The notes beneath the pieces are model-generated. The model made no database searches and was not told the DNA's origin. It saw only the letters and a list, made by a program, of their open reading frames with translations. This document shows positions 21,925 through 28,750 of a stretch of DNA of 31,171 nucleotides, piece after piece (within the stretch, counting starts at the first letter, position 1; the number at the start of each line of letters is the position of its first letter). The position numbers and the translations under genes were made by a program. Source of the stretch: Candidatus Magasanikbacteria bacterium GW2011_GWC2_45_8 (lineage in GTDB: Bacteria; Patescibacteriota; Patescibacteriia; Magasanikbacterales; UBA10146); NCBI GenBank assembly GCA_001001925.1, contig LCLH01000003.1:1-31171 (forward strand). The letters run 5' to 3'.

Positions 21925-23291
21925 CTTAATCCAAGCTTCTTTTTGAGGTCGCTCACAGCCTTATTAAATCCGATAATTTCCTGTACGCCTGATTCCATGT
22001 CGCGAATAATAATGGTTTCATCTTGCACTTCTTTTTGGCCAATGACCAAACTATACCGCACTCCCAATTTATTGGCTATTTCCAACTGCGGGCGCAACCC
22101 GTTTTTGCTCAAGTTGTGCGCGACGTTAATATCCGCCGCGCGCAAATTTTCAAACAATTTGAGCGCCTTGCTTTTTGCCTGATTCCCCAGTTGTGCCACA
22201 AACACATGAAAAACAGGCTCCGATAATTTCACGGATCCAATTTCTTTGATCTTGGCAATCACGCGCTCACAACCCTGTGCGAAACCGCAAGCGGGTGTTG
22301 GACGTCCGCCCAAAATTTCAGACAAGCCATCATAGCGCCCGCCGCCGCCGAGCGCCGACTGACTGCCTTCTTCTTCGCCGCTCACGTACAGCTCAAACAC
22401 GGTGCGATTATAATAATCCAACCCGCGTACCAGCGAGTGATTCAAAAAATACGGCAATCCCAATTCATCCAGATATTCAAGCACGCTCATAAAGTGCTCT
22501 TTGCACGGTTCACACAAATAATCAACAAAATGCGGTGCTTCTTTTTTTAACGGCTGGCATTGCGGTTCTTTGCAATCCAGCGCGCGCAATGGATTTTTTT
22601 GTAAACGTTTTCGACATTGCTCGCACATTTCATGACGCACTGTGCGATAATACGCGATAAGCGACTGGTGATATGCGGGGCGGCATTGCACGCATCCAAT
22701 ACTGTTAATCTGTATAGACACGCTGATCTCCAAATTTTTAAACAAATTATAAGCAATCAAAATGAGTTCCGCGTCAACAATCGGCGATTCGTCGCCCAAT
22801 ATCTCAAACCCAAGTTGATGAAACTGGCGGTATCTCCCCGACTGCGGGCGTTCATGGCGAAACATTGGTCCCCAATACCACAATTTTACCGGCTGGGGCA
22901 AATTGAGCATTCCATGATTAATATAGGCGCGCACAATAGAAGCTGTATTTTCCGGACGCAAGACAAGTTTCTCGCCTTCAGCGTCTGCTATTGGATACAT
23001 TTCTTTTTCAACAATGTCAGTGTCTTTGCCAATAGAACGCACAAAAAGCGCTGTTTCTTCCACTACCGGCGTTTCAATTTTGTCAAAACCATATGAACGA
23101 GCAAGACTGGCAACGCGCCCGTACAAAAGATCCCACCATGGCGTTTCATATGGCAACAGGTCTTTCATTCCGCGCGGGAGTTGCGGTGTGCGCGCGAATT
23201 TTTTTGCTTGCGTTTCTTCCGGTGTGCGAGCCGGCTCATGGACTTTGTGTGCGATCTTTGAAATATATTTTACTTTGATATTTTTTGGCAT
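21921..23291 (-). CDS. hisS: Histidyl-tRNA synthetase
   Basis: 456 residues. It charges tRNA-His with histidine (class II aminoacyl-tRNA synthetase, cytosol). Motif 1 region starts at RGMKDLLPYE, motif 2 reads FRHERPQSGRYRQFHQLGFE, and the His-specific signatures LVRGLDYYNRTVFELY and GGGGRYDGL are present, as is LVLRPENTASIVRAY. A Cys-rich insertion (CVQCRP, CEQC, CEPC) lies between the catalytic-core segments near 200-270, a putative zinc-binding insert. The C-terminal anticodon-binding domain starts near FHVFVAQLG. About 38 residues precede the usual start of the catalytic domain. The gene begins 11 nt after the lepB stop, so the two are co-transcribed. The stop is TGA. Confidence 0.97.
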   Translation of the reverse strand: MPKNIKVKYISKIAHKVHEPARTPEETQAKKFARTPQLPRGMKDLLPYETPWWDLLYGRVASLARSYGFDKIETPVVEETALFVRSIGKDTDIVEKEMYPIADAEGEKLVLRPENTASIVRAYINHGMLNLPQPVKLWYWGPMFRHERPQSGRYRQFHQLGFEILGDESPIVDAELILIAYNLFKNLEISVSIQINSIGCVQCRPAYHQSLIAYYRTVRHEMCEQCRKRLQKNPLRALDCKEPQCQPLKKEAPHFVDYLCEPCKEHFMSVLEYLDELGLPYFLNHSLVRGLDYYNRTVFELYVSGEEEGSQSALGGGGRYDGLSEILGGRPTPACGFAQGCERVIAKIKEIGSVKLSEPVFHVFVAQLGNQAKSKALKLFENLRAADINVAHNLSKNGLRPQLEIANKLGVRYSLVIGQKEVQDETIIIRDMESGVQEIIGFNKAVSDLKKKLGLS

Positions 23292-23302
23292 AAGATACTA
23301 TT

Positions 23303-23926
23303 TTATTTTAATTGATAATTGGGAGTTGAAAATGCTTGCGCGCGATCAAATGGCCAGCCCCTGACCCATACCCTGCCTACAATCGCGCTCCCGTTTATGG
23401 GACCAAACCCGCGCGAGTCCCAGCTTGCGGGGCGATTGTCTCCCATGACAAAATATTGCCCCTCTTTCATGGTGGCGGTAGTATCTCCCGGCGTCCGCAA
23501 TCCGAAACGCAAATACGCTTCATTTAAAACAATACCGTTTGAAAAATCTTTATTAATAACAACAACCTGTCCATTGCGAACCGTAACGGTTTCTCCTGGC
23601 AAGCCGATAACGCGTTTTAAAAAATATTCTGACGGATCATTTGGGTAACGAAAGACAATAACATCTCCGCGTTTTGGTTCATGCACACGATAACTGACTT
23701 CGTCAATTATTAAGTACTCGCTATCAAAAAAATTTGTTTCCATGCTTGCCCCGCGCACATAAAACGGCTTAAACAAAAACGTGCGTACAACAAAAATAGT
23801 GAGTATGGTAAACAAGCCTACTTTAAAGACCTCAATGATAAAAAGCTTCATGCCGCTTTGCGGAGTGAAAGAAGACCTATTGCGGCGGTTGATCCACTCA
23901 TGCATTCGCGAGAGAGGCGATTTCAT
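23303..23926 (-). CDS. lepB: Signal peptidase I
   Basis: 207 residues. It is a membrane serine protease that cleaves signal peptides from exported proteins. A single membrane helix (about 28-50) precedes the catalytic Ser61 in the motif RGASMETNF; the general-base Lys104 is in YFLKRVIGLPGE, and the box E motif GDNRPASWDSRGFG is near 162-175. Only one transmembrane segment is visible, as in Gram-positive SipS-type enzymes. It is first in the lepB-hisS transcript, with a clear promoter (23962-23990). Likely clients in this window are the pilin-headed surface proteins and possibly ZnuA. Confidence 0.96.
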   Translation of the reverse strand: MKSPLSRMHEWINRRNRSSFTPQSGMKLFIIEVFKVGLFTILTIFVVRTFLFKPFYVRGASMETNFFDSEYLIIDEVSYRVHEPKRGDVIVFRYPNDPSEYFLKRVIGLPGETVTVRNGQVVVINKDFSNGIVLNEAYLRFGLRTPGDTTATMKEGQYFVMGDNRPASWDSRGFGPINGSAIVGRVWVRGWPFDRAQAFSTPNYQLK

Positions 23927-23961
23927 GGTTGTTTAAAGTAAAAAATTAGATACTAAAGGGC

Positions 23962-23990
23962 ATACTATCATGTTTTCAAACGATTTTCAA
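23962..23990 (-). promoter_or_regulatory. lepB-hisS promoter
   Basis: On the minus strand TTGAAA (23990-23985) is followed after 17 bp by TAGTAT (23967-23962), with an extended -10 TG just upstream. The start would be near 23955, about 29 nt before the lepB ATG. Further upstream (24008-24035) the 11-mer ATTTTTAAGGC occurs twice in direct repeat with a 17-bp period; no function can be assigned. Confidence 0.7.
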
Positions 23991-24042
23991 TAGGCACATA
24001 CGCCTGTATTTTTAAGGCAAGCGAATTTTTAAGGCCTATCCC

Positions 24043-24660
24043 TCAAAACATCACTCTTCCGCCCACCAAAAGCGTAAAAACCCACTGGATTATCGGCGAG
24101 ATAACTTGAAAGGCGTAAAAGATAAAGAAAAGCAGAATAAAAAATCCGTAGCGGTCAAGAAACGCGCGCACATTATCCATTGAAGGCGGGAGCAACGCAT
24201 ACAAAATTTTTGAACCGTCCAAAGGAGGTATTGGCACCAAATTAAATATGGCGAGCATGACGTTGGCATATACGATAATTGCAAGCATGCTAGACACGGC
24301 CGCGTAGGGAAAAAACCGTATAAACGATCCAAACACCGCCGCCACGGCAAGGTTTGCAAGTGGCCCGGCCGCGCCCACTATTGCCGGTCCCCATTTGCCA
24401 TGGCGCAGATTATATGGATTAAATGGCACCGGTTTGGCATAAGCGAACATAAAGGAGCCTCCGGAGAACACAAACAAAACAATCGGCATAATGATAGTAC
24501 CCCACAGGTCTATATGCACGCGCGGATCAAGCGATAATCGCCCCGCGTATTTGGCGGTGGGGTCTCCCAGCTGATTTGCCACCCATCCGTGCATGTATTC
24601 ATGGATAATAGACGAAGGGACGATGATGATAAAATAAAATACGAGCGAAAGTGGATTCAT
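24043..24660 (-). CDS. Site-2-protease family zinc metalloprotease (M50)
   Basis: 205 residues from the ATG at 24660. M50 proteases cut transmembrane substrates within the bilayer, often in regulatory cascades. The metal-binding HEYMHG (HExxH, His20, Glu21, His24) lies in the first membrane helix, and the third ligand is in NLVPIPPLDGSKIL (Asp148). Four to five hydrophobic helices are visible, including a C-terminal pair (FFILLFFIFYAFQVI). There is no PDZ domain, so this is the compact SpoIVFB/YwhC-like type. A TTG at 24675 could add five residues but lies within the -35 region of the divergent rpmB promoter. Substrate unknown. Confidence 0.92.
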   Translation of the reverse strand: MNPLSLVFYFIIIVPSSIIHEYMHGWVANQLGDPTAKYAGRLSLDPRVHIDLWGTIIMPIVLFVFSGGSFMFAYAKPVPFNPYNLRHGKWGPAIVGAAGPLANLAVAAVFGSFIRFFPYAAVSSMLAIIVYANVMLAIFNLVPIPPLDGSKILYALLPPSMDNVRAFLDRYGFFILLFFIFYAFQVISPIIQWVFTLLVGGRVMF

Positions 24661-24661
24661 A

Positions 24662-24690
24662 TTGACAGTACTCAAAAAGAATGATATTCT
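24662..24690 (+). promoter_or_regulatory. rpmB promoter
   Basis: TTGACA (24662-24667) is followed after 17 bp by TATTCT (24685-24690), predicting a start near 24697 and a leader of about 37 nt before the ATG at 24734. It lies face to face with the divergent site-2-protease promoter (24692-24720), only 2 bp apart. Confidence 0.75.
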
Positions 24691-24691
24691 T

Positions 24692-24720
24692 ATACTACTC
24701 TTAATTCATTCGCTTTTCAA
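24692..24720 (-). promoter_or_regulatory. Site-2-protease promoter
   Basis: On the minus strand TTGAAA (24720-24715) and TAGTAT (24697-24692) are separated by 17 bp. The start would be near 24684, inside the -10/-35 span of the rpmB promoter, so RNA polymerase cannot occupy both sites at once. Confidence 0.65.
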
Positions 24721-24733
24721 GCACTCCCTCTAT

Positions 24734-24925
24734 ATGGCTTCAGCACGACGTTGTGAACTGTGCGGACGCGGACCTACACGCGGCGCTTCACGCAGTCACT
24801 CAAACATTCAAACCAAGCGGCGCATACAAATCAATTTGCAATACAAAATTATCAAGGGTGTCTCCACGAAAGTGTGTACGCGTTGTCTGCGCACGCTTGC
24901 AAAAAAGAATGCCAAAAAGAAATAA
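24734..24925 (+). CDS. rpmB: 50S ribosomal protein bL28
   Basis: 63 residues from ATG 24734. It has the bL28 pattern: MASARRCELCGRGP...SRSHSNIQTKRRIQINLQY and a C-terminal Lys-rich end. Two CxxC pairs (CELC and CTRC) make this the zinc-binding C+ form of the protein. A longer frame upstream (from 24662) has no similarity and begins within the promoter, so it is rejected. It is a single-gene unit between its own promoter and a strong terminator. No Shine-Dalgarno is visible (the leader ends CTCCCTCTAT). Confidence 0.95.
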   Translation: MASARRCELCGRGPTRGASRSHSNIQTKRRIQINLQYKIIKGVSTKVCTRCLRTLAKKNAKKK

Positions 24926-24940
24926 TTCTTGCAACCTAAA

Positions 24941-24968
24941 ACACCTCGCTTTCTGCGAGGTGTTTTTT
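24941..24968 (+). terminator. Intrinsic terminator after rpmB
   Basis: A perfect 9-bp stem ACACCTCGC (24941-24949) / GCGAGGTGT (24955-24963) with loop TTTCT is followed by six T residues (24963-24968). The upstream A-run could make it work weakly for the convergent HicB-like gene as well. Confidence 0.92.
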
Positions 24969-24975
24969 AAGCTAA

Positions 24976-25122
24976 TTAACACTGATACAAGAAAATTGAC
25001 ACCGCAATATTTTTTTGAGCTTCTTCAATCGTTTTTCCTTGTGAAACAACCCCCAACTCTACGCAACGAGCGACAAAATATTTCCTCTCTTTGTGAATGG
25101 TTGTTGTAAAATGTAATTTCAT
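24976..25122 (-). CDS. Small HicB-like antitoxin-family protein
   Basis: 48 residues, start ATG 25122, stop TAA at 24976-24978. An in-frame TAA two codons upstream fixes the start. The protein reads MKLHFTTTIHKERKYFVARC, then VELGVVSQGKTIEEAQKNI and AVSIFLYQC. This is the HicB/UPF0150 partial RNase-H-like fold: two strands, the (C)PELG-like turn, VSQGKTxEEAxxNI and a helix. Members usually carry a C-terminal DNA-binding domain and pair with a HicA mRNA-interferase; neither is seen here. It may be an orphan or a fragment. It lies downstream of the cobalamin adenosyltransferase gene and converges on rpmB. Confidence 0.7.
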   Translation of the reverse strand: MKLHFTTTIHKERKYFVARCVELGVVSQGKTIEEAQKNIAVSIFLYQC

Positions 25123-25189
25123 AATTTAAAAATTTCAGATTTTTTTCTATTTACACCTTATTACACCTGCCTCAAATTGACAAATTTTT

Positions 25190-25723
25190 TCAAAAATCAA
25201 ACCCTGCGCGGGCGGGAACGGAATCATAAAAATAATGCTTCACTAGTGTCATGTCCGTAATCAAGTCCGCTATTTCCGTAAACGCTTCAGGAGCGTCTCT
25301 GCCGGTCAAAACCAATTCAAGTTCTTTGGGTCGCATGCGCACCACTTCCAGCACCTCCTCAACAGCAAGCATCAACAACGCTGTGGTGCTGTTGATTTCA
25401 TCCAAAATAATCAAATCAAATTGCGCGGACAGAATCCACTCGCGTGCCTTTTCCAGCCCACGACGCGCTTCTTGCTTGTCTACTTCCGTCACGCCAAAAC
25501 GAAACTCATTGGTAACAGGATCAATACGATCAAGACCTGTTGGCACAATGGTAATTTCTCCGGCAAACCTCTCACGCAACACCGCGCGCTCGCTGTAATG
25601 CGCTTCTCCTCCTTTATCAAAATAGACGATACCAACGCGCTTTCCCGCTCCCACCGCCCGAACCGCCAAACCCAATGCGGCGGTTGTTTTACCTTTTCCA
25701 TTGCCGGTATAGATTTGGAGCAT
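25190..25723 (-). CDS. cobO: Cob(I)alamin adenosyltransferase (CobA/CobO/BtuR family)
   Basis: 177 residues from ATG 25723. The enzyme transfers the 5'-deoxyadenosyl group of ATP to cob(I)alamin (or cobyrinate diamide), forming adenosylcobalamin. The family P-loop GNGKGKTTAALG is at residues 7-18, followed by FDKGG, the Walker B-like LIILDEIN, and the C-terminal motif LVLTGRDAPEAFTEIADLITDM...H. A longer frame starting at 25837 runs through repeat B and is rejected. It follows nrdJ, whose product needs adenosylcobalamin, with repeat B between them. No other cobalamin-synthesis gene is in the window, so salvage of an external corrinoid is the likely role (inference). Confidence 0.92.
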   Translation of the reverse strand: MLQIYTGNGKGKTTAALGLAVRAVGAGKRVGIVYFDKGGEAHYSERAVLRERFAGEITIVPTGLDRIDPVTNEFRFGVTEVDKQEARRGLEKAREWILSAQFDLIILDEINSTTALLMLAVEEVLEVVRMRPKELELVLTGRDAPEAFTEIADLITDMTLVKHYFYDSVPARAGFDF

Positions 25724-25753
25724 ACAGGTGAAATTTTGAATGATGAAATACTG

Positions 25754-25853
25754 TTGAGACAATAACTTTGAGGGGACTACGAGCCGAGACGGCGGCGAGT
25801 CTGAGCAAAAATTCAACAGAATTTTTGCGTGCCCCATGAAGTTATTGTCTCAA
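25754..25853 (+). repeat. Structured dispersed repeat, copy B
   Basis: A 100-bp element between nrdJ and the adenosyltransferase gene. Its outer arms TTGAGACAATAACTT (25754-25768) and AAGTTATTGTCTCAA (25839-25853) are a perfect 15-bp inverted repeat. Inside are GGGG (25772-25775) opposite CCCC (25832-25835), a small AGAC/GTCT stem, and a perfect 10-bp hairpin with arms GCAAAAATTC and GAATTTTTGC around AACA (25805-25828). The core sequence GGGGACTACGAGCCG and TTTTTGCGTGCCCC is shared with copy A. Confidence 0.85.
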
Positions 25854-25880
25854 AAAAATAGTTTTATCATTCACAAAATA

Positions 25881-28505
25881 CTATGAGCACTTAGAAAACC
25901 CGCAACTGACGCATTTCATACACCCTTCTTCAAATTGCAACATCAAACTGCACGAAGGGCAAACCGGTGCGTGACCAAGGTTGGCGATAGAAATACGCCG
26001 CGCGGGCGCGCTTGCCACGGCGGTGGTAACCTTCATCTCTGTTTTAATTTGAGTTACCTCTGTTTCTTTAAGAGATTCAGTAGTGATAGTTTCTGTGGCA
26101 ATTACTTCATCACCTTTTACTAACTGTTTGTGCCCATTGCGCACATGGCGTTCAAGAATTTTTGCAATAGCGTCCGGCAAAGAAAAAATCATCTCGCCGC
26201 CATCAAATGAAACTTCCGGTCCGCGAATGCCTTTTAACTGGTCAATCACCTCTTGAATTTCTATGCCGGAGCGGAGCGCCACGGAAACCATGCGGCAAAT
26301 TGCTTCCGTCTGTCCGCCAAAAAATCCACCGGACTTGCCCAATTGCGCGAACACCTCAAACGGCCCATGTTCATCTTCATTTATTGTAACAAATAAATTT
26401 CCGTACGGGGTGCGTATGCGGTAGGTCATACCACTCATCACTGCAGGACGCACGCGAGGCATAATTTTAGAACTTGTCACAGACTCTTGCGGCACAGACG
26501 CCGTTTCCACAGCATCGCCAAACTTGAGTTTTCCTTCCGCGATTGCGTCCGTTACATCCTTGCCCAGTTGATCGGTCTTTGTTGATAAAATCTGCTCGTC
26601 GCGCGAACCATCGCGATAAATCGTCCCGCCTTTACATCCCAAATCATACATCAGCTCATACAGCTTGGCGGTTTGTTCTATGGTATATTCGGACGGCACG
26701 TTGCACGTTTTGGAAATTGACGAATCGGTCCAGCGTTGTATCGCCGCCTCCACACGCACATGCTCCTCGGGGGTCAACTCCATGGCGTTCACAAAATAAT
26801 CCGGTACGACTTCTCCCGGGTGCGCGTCAAACCAATCCTGATAAATTTTAATGTTTTCCTGATGCACGCCGAGTCGTGACTTGCGGAAATACGTCCATGA
26901 ATAAAACGGTTCAATGCCGGTAGAGGTGCCTACCATGGTGCCCACGGTGCCGGTTGGTGCTTGAGTCAAAAGCGTTACATTTCTGATGCCATACTGGCGC
27001 ACCGCCTCGCGCACGCGCTCCGGCATGCCGCGCATAAATCCGCTTTCCAAAAAGCGCTCGTCATATTGAGAAAAGGGCGATTTTTCTTTTGCCAATTCAA
27101 CAGAAGCCATATACGCCTCTTCCGCGATAAATTTGTATATCTTATCAATAAACAATAAAGACTCCTCGCTCCCGTATCGGATACCTAAACGAATCAAAAG
27201 CTCCGCCAAACCAATAGTGCCCATGCCCACGCGGCGTTCCGACATCTGTTGTTTTTTGTTCTCTTCAAAAAAATACGGCGTTGCGTCTATTACATTATCC
27301 TGAAAGCGTATGGCGCGATGCACCGTCTCGCGCAAGTCATCCCACTTCACGCTATGCGCCGTGGTGTCCGCGAATTTTGCCAAATTGACGTGACCGAGGT
27401 TGCACACGCCCCACGCAGGAAGCCCTTGTTCGCCGCACGGATTGGTGCAGAATATGCGCGCAAAATACTGCGAGTTAGACATTTTATTGTACCGATCCAA
27501 AAAAAATACACCAGGCTCCGCGCTTTTCCACGCGCATTCAATAATCATGTTCCAAATCGTCCGCGCTTTTTCTGTTTTGTGCACAATCACGCGACCGCCT
27601 TTTTCTTTCCACTTTTGCAAATCGCCATCCCACTCTGTGTGATAGCGTTCGTCCGCAACATCCGGAAACACCATTTCCCAATCAGCATCATCTTTAACCG
27701 CTTGCATAAAATCATCGGTAAGACCCACGGAGATGTTTGCGTTGGTTATTTTTCCCGCTTGCGTTTTGGAGGTAATGAAATCCATGACGTCAGGATGCCA
27801 TACATTCAAAATGAGCATGAGTGCGCCGCGCCGCGACCCGCCTTGTTCAATGAGTCCGGTTACAAAACTGTAGAGCGACGCCCATGACACCGCGCCGCTT
27901 GAGCGGCCATTGACCCCGCGCACATACGCGTAGCGCGGGCGCAATGAAGAAACGTTGATTCCCACTCCGCCACCACGCGACATAATTTCCGCCATCTGTC
28001 CGAGTGTTTCAAAAATCCCCCCGCGGCTGTCTGTGGGGCTTGGTATGACATAACAATTATAGTACGTGAGCGGCACACCAGACCCCGCACCGGTAAAAAT
28101 GCGCCCGCCCGGAACATACTTCCAATCATCCATGAGTTCCGTGAATTTTTCCGTCCACTCCGTGCGCAGATTTTCTGTTTTTTCCACCTGCGCGATTGCT
28201 TTTGCAACACGGCGCATCATTTCTTCCGGCTTGGTTTCCAACGGTTTGTCCACATGTTCCAACGCGCGCTTTTCTATGGTGCCGTCGCGCAATTCCACGG
28301 TCACTTCTTTGGTGTCCGCATCATACGCTTTCACTATACCGATCTCGCGCTGACCGGTCTTGAGATTCACACAGACAATCACCGTGTCTCCCGCCTGCAA
28401 ACTCGCTTTCATGCCGTCTTTGACGGCGTATCTATCCAAAAAAATCTTTTCACCTAATTCTGACAAAGCGTTGCGAGTGCGTGTCTGCAGTGAGTCGTTG
28501 TGCAT
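25881..28505 (-). CDS. nrdJ: Adenosylcobalamin-dependent (class II) ribonucleotide reductase
   Basis: 874 residues. It reduces ribonucleotides to deoxyribonucleotides using a cobalamin-generated thiyl radical. Key sites: first redox Cys in YYNCYVI (about 151), radical-site motif NPCGEQGLP, second redox Cys in WGVCNLGHVNL, phosphate-binding QAPTGTVGTM and CKGGTIYRDGSRD, a C-terminal TSCPD domain (about 695-770), and a terminal zinc ribbon/swinging-arm region (CPSCS...CMKCVSCGFSKCS). Residues about 34-88 (GDTVIVCVNL...DGTIEKRALEHV) look like an inserted small beta-rich domain between the usual N-terminal helix and the PEEMMRRVAKAIA helix. No ATP-cone is seen at the N-terminus. It is controlled by a promoter carrying two NrdR boxes. 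Confidence 0.95.
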   Translation of the reverse strand: MHNDSLQTRTRNALSELGEKIFLDRYAVKDGMKASLQAGDTVIVCVNLKTGQREIGIVKAYDADTKEVTVELRDGTIEKRALEHVDKPLETKPEEMMRRVAKAIAQVEKTENLRTEWTEKFTELMDDWKYVPGGRIFTGAGSGVPLTYYNCYVIPSPTDSRGGIFETLGQMAEIMSRGGGVGINVSSLRPRYAYVRGVNGRSSGAVSWASLYSFVTGLIEQGGSRRGALMLILNVWHPDVMDFITSKTQAGKITNANISVGLTDDFMQAVKDDADWEMVFPDVADERYHTEWDGDLQKWKEKGGRVIVHKTEKARTIWNMIIECAWKSAEPGVFFLDRYNKMSNSQYFARIFCTNPCGEQGLPAWGVCNLGHVNLAKFADTTAHSVKWDDLRETVHRAIRFQDNVIDATPYFFEENKKQQMSERRVGMGTIGLAELLIRLGIRYGSEESLLFIDKIYKFIAEEAYMASVELAKEKSPFSQYDERFLESGFMRGMPERVREAVRQYGIRNVTLLTQAPTGTVGTMVGTSTGIEPFYSWTYFRKSRLGVHQENIKIYQDWFDAHPGEVVPDYFVNAMELTPEEHVRVEAAIQRWTDSSISKTCNVPSEYTIEQTAKLYELMYDLGCKGGTIYRDGSRDEQILSTKTDQLGKDVTDAIAEGKLKFGDAVETASVPQESVTSSKIMPRVRPAVMSGMTYRIRTPYGNLFVTINEDEHGPFEVFAQLGKSGGFFGGQTEAICRMVSVALRSGIEIQEVIDQLKGIRGPEVSFDGGEMIFSLPDAIAKILERHVRNGHKQLVKGDEVIATETITTESLKETEVTQIKTEMKVTTAVASAPARRISIANLGHAPVCPSCSLMLQFEEGCMKCVSCGFSKCS

Positions 28506-28545
28506 ATGATGCGCATTAGGTAAATAATACTAATTTTTGAGTTAA

Positions 28546-28561
28546 CCACAACATCTAGTGG
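28546..28561 (-). promoter_or_regulatory. NrdR box 1 (proximal, downstream of the transcription start)
   Basis: CCACAACATCTAGTGG matches the published NrdR consensus (acaCwAtATwTwGtgt) at nearly every fixed position. It lies at about +4 to +19 of the predicted nrdJ transcript, 32 bp (about three helical turns) from box 2. Confidence 0.85.
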
Positions 28562-28571
28562 CACCAGAAGG

Positions 28572-28600
28572 ATTATACCACAAGATGTTGTGTTTGGTTA
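28572..28600 (-). promoter_or_regulatory. nrdJ promoter (extended -10)
   Basis: On the minus strand a perfect TATAAT (28577-28572) with an upstream TGG gives an extended -10; the -35 position (28600-28595, TAACCA) is poor. The start would be near 28565, about 60 nt before the nrdJ ATG. NrdR box 2 fills the spacer and box 1 follows the start. Confidence 0.75.
28578..28593 (-). promoter_or_regulatory. NrdR box 2 (distal, in the -10/-35 spacer)
   Basis: CCACAAGATGTTGTGT fits the NrdR consensus and occupies the promoter spacer directly upstream of the -10. Together with box 1 it forms the paired-box arrangement that NrdR tetramers are known to bind. Confidence 0.85.
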
Positions 28601-28618
28601 GAAGCCACGCAAGAGCAT

Positions 28619-28627
28619 TTATCCACA
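28619..28627 (+). promoter_or_regulatory. DnaA-box match upstream of nrdJ
   Basis: TTATCCACA is an exact match to the TTATNCACA DnaA-box consensus, about 55 bp upstream of the predicted nrdJ start. A similar exact match occurs by chance inside the giant gene (14284-14292), so a single box is weak evidence. Confidence 0.25.
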
Positions 28628-28668
28628 GTTTTTACCCCTCTCGTCAACCCAGCCAAGTTCGTGGTTTC

Positions 28669-28696
28669 AGAATGATTTTGAGTCAAAAATCATTCT
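28669..28696. repeat. 11-bp inverted repeat between the divergent nrdJ and fur promoters
   Basis: AGAATGATTTT (28669-28679) and AAAATCATTCT (28686-28696) are perfect complements around a 6-nt loop. No T-tract follows on either side, so it is more likely an operator or cruciform than a terminator. It sits just upstream of the fur -35 (28711). Confidence 0.6.
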
Positions 28697-28710
28697 ATCA
28701 AGCAACCTAC

Positions 28711-28739
28711 TTGCAAACAATTTGCATTTGTGTTATACT
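28711..28739 (+). promoter_or_regulatory. Promoter of the fur/zur-znuACB operon
   Basis: TTGCAA (28711-28716) and TATACT (28734-28739) are spaced by 17 bp, with TG one base upstream of the -10 (extended). The start would fall at about 28746, only about five bases before the ATG at 28751, so the message is probably leaderless or nearly so. Confidence 0.7.
28712..28726 (+). promoter_or_regulatory. Putative Fur/Zur operator
   Basis: TGCAAACAATTTGCA is a near-perfect palindrome in the 7-1-7 form typical of Fur-family operators (six of seven positions symmetric). It covers the -35 hexamer of the gene for a Fur-family protein, so binding would block transcription of that gene and of the downstream znu genes. 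Confidence 0.6.
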
Positions 28740-28750
28740 CCCCGCATACC

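Noticed and set aside
24662..24733. Upstream extension of bL28
   Set aside because: It starts inside the -35 element and encodes a hydrophobic stretch unrelated to bL28.
25724..25837. N-terminal extension of the adenosyltransferase (start at 25837)
   Set aside because: The extra 38 residues come from translating repeat B, and the family normally begins just before the P-loop.
28505..28570. Adenosylcobalamin riboswitch in the nrdJ leader
   Set aside because: The predicted leader is only about 60 nt and holds an NrdR box; there is no room for a riboswitch of some 200 nt and no B12-box.
28730..28750. Upstream GTG start for the Fur-family gene
   Set aside because: It lies upstream of the -10 element and would not be in the transcript; the ATG at 28751 matches the family start.
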